Source: an uncultured Clostridia bacterium (lineage in GTDB: Bacteria > Bacillota > Clostridia > Oscillospirales > Acutalibacteraceae). From it: a stretch of 6,818 nucleotides of DNA. Below the pieces are notes generated by a model, which was not told where the DNA came from, did no database searches, and worked only from the letters and a program-made list of their open reading frames with translations. The position numbers and the translations under genes are program-made. The stretch covers positions 1 through 6,818 of the forward strand of contig CALWMQ010000148.1 of NCBI GenBank assembly GCA_944382025.1, read 5' to 3'. Shown here in pieces: positions 1 to 6,415 of the stretch. Every line of letters begins with the position of its first letter. Position 1 is the stretch's first letter.

Positions 1-2906
1 CAGTTTTTATCCGGCAGGTCAAAACCGGATCCCACCGATCCATCCGTAAAAAACTCACTGTATTTGCACTTCTTGCAAACGTAATGGGGGGCCAGCGGGT
101 TCACTTCCGAAATTCCTGCCATATTGGCCACGAAGGAAGATCCCACCGAACCTCGGGACCCTACCAAATACCCATGTTCCACTGAGTTGTGAACCAATTT
201 CTGAGCGATCATATACAACACGGCGAAACCATGCTTAATAATAGAGCTGAGCTCCCGTTCGAGACGGGTAGCCACAATCTCCGGAACCGGATCCCCATAC
301 AGTTCCTTCGCGCGGCCCCAGGTGATCTCCTGGAGCTGTTCCTCCGCGCCGTCGATGTGGGGCGGGAAAGTACCATCGGGAATCGGCTTGAAAGACTCGA
401 TCCGGTCGGCGATAAGATTGGTATTCTTCACCACGATCTCAAAGGCCTTGTCTTCCCCCAGGTAGGCGAATTCCCGCAGCATCTCCTCCGTCGTCCGGAA
501 ATACAGGGGCGGCTGGGTATCGGCGTCCGGAAACCCTTGACCTGCCTGGAGAATCCGGCGATATACCTCGTCCTCCGGATCCATGAAGTGCACGTCACAG
601 GTAGCGCATACCGGGATGTTCAGCTTTTCTCCCAGCCGGATAACCGTACGGTTAAAATCCTTCAGCTGTTCCTCGCTCTGAACCAGCCCTTCACGCAGCA
701 TAAACTGGTTGTTGCCCAGGGGCTGAACCTCCAGAAAATCATAAAATTTCGCGATATCGCACAGTTCTCCCCACGGCTTACCGTCCACAATCGCCCGGAA
801 CAATTCTCCCTGCTCACAAGCGCTTCCGATAATCAGACCTTCCCGATATTCCACCAGCTTGGTTTTGGTAATCCGGGGTTTTTTATAATAGTTGCTCAAA
901 TGGCTCCAGGAGACCAGCCGGTACAGGTTTTTCAGTCCTGTCTGGTTCTGCGCCAGAATAATCAGGTGGTACGGCTTTACTTTCTTATTATCGGCATCGG
1001 CTAAAAGGGTATTAATCCCCTCCACCGACTCGATCCCCTTTTCCGCCTTCATATCCTGGATCAAGTGGAGAAAAATCTCCGCCAGCACTTTGGCGTCATC
1101 ACAGGCACGATGATGGTTGAATGGATCCAGTTTCAGGTGATTCGCCACGGTATCCAGCTTATGGTTTTTCAGCGAAGGGTATAGCGCCCGGCAAATGGGT
1201 ACAGTATCAATGGATGTAAAGGCATAGTCCATCCCACTACGGTTGGCGGCTATACGGATAAAGCCGGTATCAAATTTCGCATTATGGGCCACCAGGAAAG
1301 GGCAGTCCCCGCAAAATTCATAGAACTGTCGGAGAGCTTCCGCTTCCTTGGGAGCGTCCCGCACCATCTCGTCATCTATGCCGGTCAGTTCAGTGATTTT
1401 CGCGGGGATGGGCTTTTCTGGGTTTACAAAGGTATCAAAGCTGTCCAAAATCTCCCCGTTTTTCAGCCGAACCGCACCAATTTCGGTTATCCGTTCGTTC
1501 TGCGCCGACAGGCCGGTAGTCTCAATATCAAATACAATAAATTCCCCGTCCAGCCCACTGGTATGTGATCCCTCCACCACCGGGATGCTGTCATTCACAT
1601 AATAGGCCTCTACCCCATACAGCACCTTGATGTCCTGCCCGTTTTTCTTGGCCTTTTTCTGGGCGTTCATCGCTTCTGGGTAGGCCTGTACCACACCATG
1701 GTCAGTAACCGCCACCGCCGGGTGTCCCCAGGAGGCGGCCCGGAGGATCAGCGCTTCAGCGTCGGATACCGCGTCCATCTGGGACATTTTGGTATGCATA
1801 TGCAGTTCCACCCGCTTTTGCGGGGCGGTATCCTGTTTCTGGTAGCGTGCCACCACCGCGATGGATTTTGGCGTCAGCACATTACACTTGGCGAAAGAAT
1901 CGAATTCATAGATACCCGACATAAGGACGCATGTCCCGTTCTTCAGGGATTCCATTGCTTCCAGCTTCTGTTTGTCCCTCCGCACGTCGGTCCACAGGAT
2001 AACCGTAATCGAGTTGGTCCGGTCGGAAATGTAGAAGGTATGGCGGATTTTCGCCCCGTCACGGAACGCCCGGGTTTCATATCCGAACACCTCGCCCCAA
2101 ACCGTGACATTCCGCCCGTCATCCGGCAGGGTGAGCAGGGACATGGGGCGTTCCTGCGGGATGGGCCCAAACAGGGGTTGGGCGGTATCCAGATATACCG
2201 GCAGACCATCCGCCGGCGGAGCGGATGGATCGGCGGGCCGGCGGGGTTTCGGTGCCGGCTTAGGAGCCGCGGACGCGCCTGGGCTCCCGGAAGGTCCTCC
2301 AGCCGCTGCGGCGGCACGGGCGTTTTCCGCCGCCAGCAGTGCCGCTTCCCGGGCGGCCATAGCGGCTTCCTGTTCCGCCTGCTCCATCATTTTCTGATAT
2401 TCCTCTTTTTGGGTATCCACCTCGGTCTCGCCTTCAAAATCCAGGGCAATCCGCCTGCCAAACAATTCCTGGATCATCCGTCCCATCAGCACATCCGTCT
2501 TTGTGGCCCGCAGTACATTGAGCCCTCCATGCCGCAGACAGACCGTCAGTTTATCTCCTTCCAGCCGACAAGCCGCATCCTTAAAGGTACCGTTAACCGC
2601 TGTATGCTTCCTGCGCAGCAGTTCTACAATGGTAGGGAAACACGCCTCACACAACGTTTCGCCCGGAAACACAGGGCACAGCTCCGCCGAATGCAGTCGC
2701 AGCCCTCGGGATATAGCGGTTTCCGCCCGGGTAATCGCCTCGAATTCCACAAAATGATCCAAGGTTACCCGGGCGTGTATCCAGGCACCGGCAGGACTCA
2801 CCTCAATATTATCCACCAAGCCGTTTTGCAGCGTCTCCACCTGGCTGGGATCCTCTATGTACGGGCCAAATACCTGGCCAAAAGTCAGTGACTTCGCTTC
2901 ACTCAT
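1..2906 (-). CDS. polC: DNA polymerase III alpha subunit, PolC type, 3' end beyond the window
   Basis: Replicative polymerase of Firmicutes, with built-in 3'-5' proofreading. The first 968 codons plus two bases are present, about two thirds of the usual ~1,440. Order: N-terminal domain (1-165), an Ala/Glu-rich helix and Pro-rich linker (167-234), an OB-fold (about 266-350, with WGEVFGYETR), then a PHP domain starting RVELHMHTKMSQMD (H369, H371, D378; H403 in VTDHG). The DEDDh exonuclease is inserted in the PHP domain: D460 and E462 (FDIETTGL), D546 (HNAKFDTGF), H599 and D604 (HRACDDA), all intact. The PHP domain resumes to D771/H773 (CDVHF). The polymerase part begins with VGSRGSVGSSF (915-925) and the zinc motif C944/C947, with the next Cys codon split by the edge. 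Palm catalytic aspartates lie outside. The ATG at 2906 overlaps the ispG stop as ATGA. The frame is unbroken from start to edge, and the identification is certain from the domain order. Confidence 0.98.
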   Translation of the reverse strand, partial: MSEAKSLTFGQVFGPYIEDPSQVETLQNGLVDNIEVSPAGAWIHARVTLDHFVEFEAITRAETAISRGLRLHSAELCPVFPGETLCEACFPTIVELLRRKHTAVNGTFKDAACRLEGDKLTVCLRHGGLNVLRATKTDVLMGRMIQELFGRRIALDFEGETEVDTQKEEYQKMMEQAEQEAAMAAREAALLAAENARAAAAAGGPSGSPGASAAPKPAPKPRRPADPSAPPADGLPVYLDTAQPLFGPIPQERPMSLLTLPDDGRNVTVWGEVFGYETRAFRDGAKIRHTFYISDRTNSITVILWTDVRRDKQKLEAMESLKNGTCVLMSGIYEFDSFAKCNVLTPKSIAVVARYQKQDTAPQKRVELHMHTKMSQMDAVSDAEALILRAASWGHPAVAVTDHGVVQAYPEAMNAQKKAKKNGQDIKVLYGVEAYYVNDSIPVVEGSHTSGLDGEFIVFDIETTGLSAQNERITEIGAVRLKNGEILDSFDTFVNPEKPIPAKITELTGIDDEMVRDAPKEAEALRQFYEFCGDCPFLVAHNAKFDTGFIRIAANRSGMDYAFTSIDTVPICRALYPSLKNHKLDTVANHLKLDPFNHHRACDDAKVLAEIFLHLIQDMKAEKGIESVEGINTLLADADNKKVKPYHLIILAQNQTGLKNLYRLVSWSHLSNYYKKPRITKTKLVEYREGLIIGSACEQGELFRAIVDGKPWGELCDIAKFYDFLEVQPLGNNQFMLREGLVQSEEQLKDFNRTVIRLGEKLNIPVCATCDVHFMDPEDEVYRRILQAGQGFPDADTQPPLYFRTTEEMLREFAYLGEDKAFEIVVKNTNLIADRIESFKPIPDGTFPPHIDGAEEQLQEITWGRAKELYGDPVPEIVATRLERELSSIIKHGFAVLYMIAQKLVHNSVEHGYLVGSRGSVGSSFVANMAGISEVNPLAPHYVCKKCKYSEFFTDGSVGSGFDLPDKN
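2903..2906 (-). other. ATGA stop/start overlap between ispG and polC
   Basis: The last codons of ispG read ACA TTA TGA, and the polC ATG shares the bases ATGA with that stop. The sequence before it has only a weak ribosome-binding element (GAGGG at 2924-2920, 13 bases away, and a GG pair seven bases away). Translation of polC is therefore probably coupled to that of ispG by reinitiation. The overlap is seen directly; coupling is inferred. Confidence 0.85.
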
Positions 2907-3955
2907 AATGTATCCAATTCCCTCATCAGTTCTTCCACCGCGTTGGCCTCATCCACTGTTCGGATAACCTGTCCTTTTTTGAAAAGCGCCACTTTACCCT
3001 TGCCCCCGGCAATACCGATATCCGCTTCCCGCGCTTCTCCCGGGCCGTTCACCACACAGCCCATTACGGCCACGGTCACCGGCTTATGAACCGACCGCAG
3101 ACGTTCTTCTACCTGGGAAGCTATCCCAATCAAATCCACCTGTGTTCTCCCGCAAGTGGGGCAGGATACCAGGGTAGCGCAGTTATCCCTGAGCTCCAGG
3201 CCCCGAAGCAGATCAATTCCCGCCGTTACCTCCTTGGCCGGATCCGCTGTCAGGGATACCCGGATGGTGTCTCCGATTCCCTGGAGCAAAAGAGCACCGA
3301 TGCCCATAGCGGACTTGATAAGGCCCATACGCTCGGTTCCCGCCTCGGTCACCCCCAGATGCAAGGGGTAATCACAGGCCGCTGCTGTCAGCTCATAGGC
3401 CCGCACCATAGTAGGTACATGGGATGACTTAATGGACAGCACAATATCCCGAAAATCGTATTTTTCCAACAGGGATGCATGGTACAGGGCGCTGTCCCGC
3501 ATCGCTTCCGCTGTGGGATGGCCATATTGGGCCAGGATCTCCTTTTCCAGGGAACCGGAATTCACCCCGATCCGGATGGGGATTCCCAAACGGCGGCAGG
3601 TATCTGCTACCGCCTTCACCCGGCTTTCTTCCCCGATATTTCCCGGGTTGATCCGGATCTTATCCACACCGGCGGCAGCCGACTCCAAGGCCAGCTTATA
3701 ATCGAAATGAATATCCGCCACCACCGGCATGGAAACCGCTTCTTTAAGCGCCCCGATCAGGCGCACCGCTTCCATATCCGGAACCGCTACACGGATAATA
3801 TCGCATCCGGCAGCCTGTAGCCGTCTGGCCTGCTCCACATTGCCCTGTACATCCTGTGCAGGAACGTTAAGCATGGACTGGACAGGGATAGGGTGCTGTC
3901 CCCCAAGAGGAATCTTTCCTACGTATACGACCCGGGATTTCCGCCGTTCCATCAT
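2903..3955 (-). CDS. ispG: 4-hydroxy-3-methylbut-2-en-1-yl diphosphate synthase (flavodoxin/ferredoxin dependent)
   Basis: Iron-sulfur enzyme (GcpE) that reductively opens 2-C-methyl-D-erythritol 2,4-cyclodiphosphate to HMBPP, the penultimate MEP step. Residues 1-250 form the TIM-barrel domain, with the conserved ADIHFDYKLAL and KIRINPGNIG motifs. The C-terminal domain carries the [4Fe-4S] ligands C265 and C268 (SCPTCGR), C300 and E307 (GCVVNGPGE), with the same spacing as in characterised IspG proteins. From the ATG at 3955 the protein has 350 residues, a normal bacterial length. An in-frame TTG at 4006 would add 17 residues and overlap rseP, but the added residues (VPDCPGAGLLGKDGY) do not look like the family and there is no good ribosome-binding site there. 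The ATG at 3952 is an equally possible start. It lies 40 bases after rseP, and its stop codon overlaps the polC start. Electron donor genes are not in the window. Confidence 0.97.
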   Translation of the reverse strand: MMERRKSRVVYVGKIPLGGQHPIPVQSMLNVPAQDVQGNVEQARRLQAAGCDIIRVAVPDMEAVRLIGALKEAVSMPVVADIHFDYKLALESAAAGVDKIRINPGNIGEESRVKAVADTCRRLGIPIRIGVNSGSLEKEILAQYGHPTAEAMRDSALYHASLLEKYDFRDIVLSIKSSHVPTMVRAYELTAAACDYPLHLGVTEAGTERMGLIKSAMGIGALLLQGIGDTIRVSLTADPAKEVTAGIDLLRGLELRDNCATLVSCPTCGRTQVDLIGIASQVEERLRSVHKPVTVAVMGCVVNGPGEAREADIGIAGGKGKVALFKKGQVIRTVDEANAVEELMRELDTL

Positions 3956-3962
3956 CCTGTAT

Positions 3963-3974
3963 CCATCCTTTCCC
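3963..3974 (-). promoter_or_regulatory. Ribosome-binding site of ispG, decides the start
   Basis: The purine run GGGAAAGGATGG lies in the 40-base rseP-ispG spacer and ends seven bases before the ATG at 3955 (the AAAGG part is 11 bases away). It favours the ATG at 3955 or the adjacent one at 3952 over the in-frame TTG at 4006, which overlaps the end of rseP. Confidence 0.65.
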
Positions 3975-3995
3975 AACAAGCCCGCACCTGGACAA

Positions 3996-5171
3996 TCAGG
4001 CACCAAACAGTTTCATAATATCGCTGAAGGTAACAACCACAATCAGCAACAGCAACAGCAACAGGCCTATGGCGTGAATCATTCCTTCATATTTTGGTGG
4101 TACCGGTTTACGGCTAATGCCTTCCCAAATCAGGAACAGCAGCCGGCCGCCGTCCAGGGCGGGGATCGGCAGCAGGTTAAAAATTCCCACGTTGACGGTA
4201 ATCAGCACCACCATCAACAGGATATTTCCCAATCCGTCCTGCCAATGTTCCTCCGCAATAGCGCCGCTGACAGTATCCCCGATAGCATCCACCGTTCCCA
4301 CCGGGCCGGAAAGGTCCCGGAGGCCATATTTCCCTGTGAGCATGTCGCCCAAACTCCGCCAGATCATCACCGATACGGTACATTCCATCTTAGCCGACTG
4401 GGTAATCACCGATCCCAGGGTTTGCTCAATAGGCAGTACCGTAAAGGTATACCCTCTTTTTTCGCTGTCAAACCACTGAAAAGGCACTTGGCTCAGCGTC
4501 ACCTTTTCCTTTTTTCCGTTTACTTCCCGGCCGACCACTATATCAAACACATCATCATCCGCGCTGCTGAGAACCATCACCAGATCCCGGTCGGTAAAAA
4601 TCGTCTTCCCATCCAGTTTCAGGATTGTATCCCCCGTCTGGAGGCCGTTCTCAGAGGAAGCGCCCTCCTGCAGGGAGGAAATGGTGGTAGAAGCAAAATA
4701 TACGTTGCCATCGGCATCCGGTACAAAGCATACACCGAAATACGCCAGCAGCAACAGAAATCCCAATATCAGATTCATAATCGGGCCGGCCACCACAATC
4801 AGGATCCGGCGCCATACCTTTTTTTGGTTAAAGGCCCGGGGATCCGGTACCGCCTGCGCCAGTACTTCTTCCGCCTGGATCTCCTCGGCTTCCGATTCTC
4901 CAGCCCGTCCGGGCAATTCTACTTCCCCGGCCCCGGCGCTATCCTCGCCCTCCATAGCGCAGAACCCGCCAACAGGAAAGGCTCTTAAAGTATACTTTGT
5001 CTCCCCTTTTCCGAATTGAAACAGTTTTGGCCCCATACCCATGGAAAACTCATTGACCTTTACGCCCATGAGTTTTGCCATAATAAAATGCCCCAGTTCA
5101 TGAACCATGATGATCACGCCGAAAATAATCAACGCTACCAGAATTGTCAGTAACAGTTGGATAACAATCAC
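3996..5171 (-). CDS. rseP: RseP/RasP-type site-2 intramembrane zinc metalloprotease with one PDZ domain
   Basis: Polytopic membrane protease (M50 family) that cuts transmembrane segments of substrates such as anti-sigma factors or remnant signal peptides; the substrate here cannot be told. Residues 4-23 form the first membrane helix, running into the zinc motif HELGH (H24, E25, H28). A second hydrophobic segment spans about 122-150 with the family motif AGPIMN. A single PDZ-like domain occupies about 155-215 (ENGLQTGDTILKLDGK). LSGPVG is at 287-292, and the third zinc ligand D340 sits in NLLPIPALDGG. A last helix (about 366-380) contains seven consecutive leucines. Length, 391 residues, is slightly long because of an acidic insert at about residues 74-109. 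The GTG start is chosen because it is the only usual start codon before HELGH, but no clear ribosome-binding site precedes it; see findings. It lies between dxr and ispG, as is usual in clostridia. Confidence 0.95.
   Translation of the reverse strand: MIVIQLLLTILVALIIFGVIIMVHELGHFIMAKLMGVKVNEFSMGMGPKLFQFGKGETKYTLRAFPVGGFCAMEGEDSAGAGEVELPGRAGESEAEEIQAEEVLAQAVPDPRAFNQKKVWRRILIVVAGPIMNLILGFLLLLAYFGVCFVPDADGNVYFASTTISSLQEGASSENGLQTGDTILKLDGKTIFTDRDLVMVLSSADDDVFDIVVGREVNGKKEKVTLSQVPFQWFDSEKRGYTFTVLPIEQTLGSVITQSAKMECTVSVMIWRSLGDMLTGKYGLRDLSGPVGTVDAIGDTVSGAIAEEHWQDGLGNILLMVVLITVNVGIFNLLPIPALDGGRLLFLIWEGISRKPVPPKYEGMIHAIGLLLLLLLIVVVTFSDIMKLFGA
4044..4064 (-). repeat. Short hexanucleotide tandem repeat (CAGCAA on the plus strand, 3.5 units) inside rseP
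   Basis: On the plus strand three and a half units of CAGCAA follow one another perfectly. Read on the coding strand the run alternates CTG and TTG, and it encodes the seven consecutive leucines in the last membrane helix of RseP. Slippage by a whole unit would change the helix by two leucines without shifting the frame. Confidence 0.85.
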
Positions 5172-5174
5172 CTC
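5168..5174 (-). promoter_or_regulatory. Shine-Dalgarno-like GAGGTGA overlapping the rseP start codon
   Basis: The only strong Shine-Dalgarno-like run in the dxr-rseP spacer is GAGGTGA, and the GTG start assigned to rseP lies inside it. No purine-rich element precedes the GTG at usual distance (the upstream bases read CCAATGATACAAAT). If the run is the real ribosome-binding site, initiation would fall at a non-standard codon downstream, for example the in-frame ATC six bases after GAGGTG. It could instead serve a five-codon reading frame or coupling from dxr; see findings. Confidence 0.35.
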
Positions 5175-5196
5175 ATTTGTATCATTGGAAGGCTTT

Positions 5197-6387
5197 TTAG
5201 TGCAAAGCCATTTCCCTTGTCAGCTCCCGGCAGATCCGGTCTGTTTCCAATATATCCTCTATAGAATCCCCGGCCGGAAGCCGCTGTTCCAGCATTTTCG
5301 CCGTCAAGCGGCTGATCCCCGTAAAGCTGATCTTACCCTGGCGGAACAGGAGATTGGCCTCCTCATTGGCGGCATTGACCGCAGCGGTGTAAAGGCCTCC
5401 CCTTTGCAGGGCCGTCCGGCAGATATCCATAGCCGGAAAAGCCTGGGCATCCGGCTGGCAAAAGGTCAGTTTTCCCCACTGATCCAGATCCAGCCGTTTT
5501 ACCGGTGAGGGGATACGGTCCGGCCAGGTCATAGCATACTGGATCGGTATCCGCATATCCGGTACGCCCATCTGAGCCAGTACGGAATAATCCGTAAATT
5601 CCACCAGGGAGTGGACCACACTTTCCCGGTGAACCACCACATCAATCCGATCCGGAGGCAGTTGAAACAGCCAACGCGCCTCTATGATTTCCAACCCCTT
5701 ATTCATCATGGTGGCGGAGTCAATGGTGATTTTTGCCCCCATATCCCAATTGGGATGTTTCAGCGCCTCCTCTACCGTCACCGCTTCCAGCTGCTGTGCC
5801 GTTTTTCCAAAGAATGGTCCCCCGGAGGCGGTCAGAATCAGCCGATTGACTGTCCTTCCCTCCTGGGGCAGCATGGACGGAGGAGCCCACGGCCCTTCCA
5901 ATGTGGCCTGGAGGCATTGAAAAACAGCGGAATGCTCGCTGTCCACCGGCAGGATCCTGACACCCTGCCGTGCGGCAGCCTCCATTACCAGTTTTCCTCC
6001 CGCTACCAGGGTTTCCTTATTAGCCAGAGCTATGTCGTGCCCGGCGGCAATGGCCGCCATGGTAGGCTGCAGCCCGACCATGCCCACCACGGAATTCAGT
6101 ACCAAATCCGCTTCCGGCAAAGCCGCCAAGGCGCGGAGTCCATCCATGCCGGATAATACCTGGACAAAACAGTCGCCTACCCGGATCTTCAGATCCGCCG
6201 CGGCCTTTTCATCATACAGGGCCGCATACCGGGGGCGGTATTTCCGGATCTGTTCTTCCAACAATCCTACATTGCCGCGTGCCGCCAGTCCCAGCACCGG
6301 CATTTCCATCTTTTCCGCCACATCCAAGGCCTGAGTGCCAATCGAACCAGTGGATCCCAGAATCACCAATTGTCTCTTCAATACCAT
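5197..6387 (-). CDS. dxr: 1-deoxy-D-xylulose 5-phosphate reductoisomerase
   Basis: Cytosolic NADPH- and divalent-metal-dependent enzyme that converts DXP to 2-C-methyl-D-erythritol 4-phosphate, the committed step of the MEP isoprenoid pathway and the target of fosmidomycin. At 396 residues it has normal length (E. coli 398). The N-terminal Rossmann domain opens with GSTGSIG (residues 11-17), and LANKETLVAGG marks the domain junction. Metal ligands expected from the E. coli enzyme are present: D149 and E151 in VDSEHSAVF, and E233 in SATMMNKGLE. Substrate contacts S188 (TASGGPF), H211 (KHPNWDMG), N229 and K230 are also intact. The C-terminal third (QAFPAMDICRTAL onward) matches the helical cap domain. 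The ATG at 6387 is preceded by AGAAAGG with a five-base spacer. It lies 28 bases after cdsA and 25 before rseP. Nothing is missing or odd; assignment is essentially certain. Confidence 0.98.
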   Translation of the reverse strand: MVLKRQLVILGSTGSIGTQALDVAEKMEMPVLGLAARGNVGLLEEQIRKYRPRYAALYDEKAAADLKIRVGDCFVQVLSGMDGLRALAALPEADLVLNSVVGMVGLQPTMAAIAAGHDIALANKETLVAGGKLVMEAAARQGVRILPVDSEHSAVFQCLQATLEGPWAPPSMLPQEGRTVNRLILTASGGPFFGKTAQQLEAVTVEEALKHPNWDMGAKITIDSATMMNKGLEIIEARWLFQLPPDRIDVVVHRESVVHSLVEFTDYSVLAQMGVPDMRIPIQYAMTWPDRIPSPVKRLDLDQWGKLTFCQPDAQAFPAMDICRTALQRGGLYTAAVNAANEEANLLFRQGKISFTGISRLTAKMLEQRLPAGDSIEDILETDRICRELTREMALH

Positions 6388-6392
6388 CTACG

Positions 6393-6399
6393 CCTTTCT
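6393..6399 (-). promoter_or_regulatory. Ribosome-binding site of dxr
   Basis: AGAAAGG on the minus strand ends five bases before the dxr ATG at 6387. It lies wholly in the 28-base cdsA-dxr spacer and supports this start codon. Seen directly in the sequence; function inferred from similarity to the anti-Shine-Dalgarno complement. Confidence 0.75.
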
Positions 6400-6415
6400 G
6401 ATTCCGTATCCGGGT

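Noticed and set aside
189..1004. Plus-strand open frame of 271 codons, opposite the PHP/exonuclease part of polC.
   Set aside because: It is a shadow of PolC with no family features and no convincing ribosome-binding site.
2208..2408. Possible frameshift or foreign insertion in polC because of its low-complexity GC-rich stretch.
   Set aside because: The minus-strand frame runs on without a stop from 2906 to the edge, and the domains on both sides are in the same frame and correct order.
1698..2891. Plus-strand open frame of 397 codons, opposite the first part of polC.
   Set aside because: The composition (Arg, Gly, His, Gln rich) is that of an antisense shadow of a GC-rich gene, and no family is recognisable. 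The opposite strand encodes unmistakable PolC domains.
3956..3995. Possible promoter in the rseP-ispG spacer.
   Set aside because: The 40 bases are GC- and purine-rich, with no recognisable -10 or -35 elements; only the ribosome-binding site stands out.
3956..4006. N-terminal extension of IspG from the TTG at 4006.
   Set aside because: It would overlap rseP, lacks a good ribosome-binding site, and adds residues not typical of the family; the ATG at 3955 follows GGGAAAGGATGG.
3729..4988. Plus-strand open frame of 419 codons, opposite rseP and ispG.
   Set aside because: It covers two clearly real, conserved minus-strand genes. Its protein has runs of Gln and His from the reversed leucine-codon repeat, no recognisable domain, and crosses a gene boundary.
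5172..5196. Possible terminator or promoter in the dxr-rseP spacer (a short A-run follows the dxr stop).
   Set aside because: There is no stem before the A-run, the run is A rather than T on the transcribed strand, and no -35/-10 pair fits in 25 bases.
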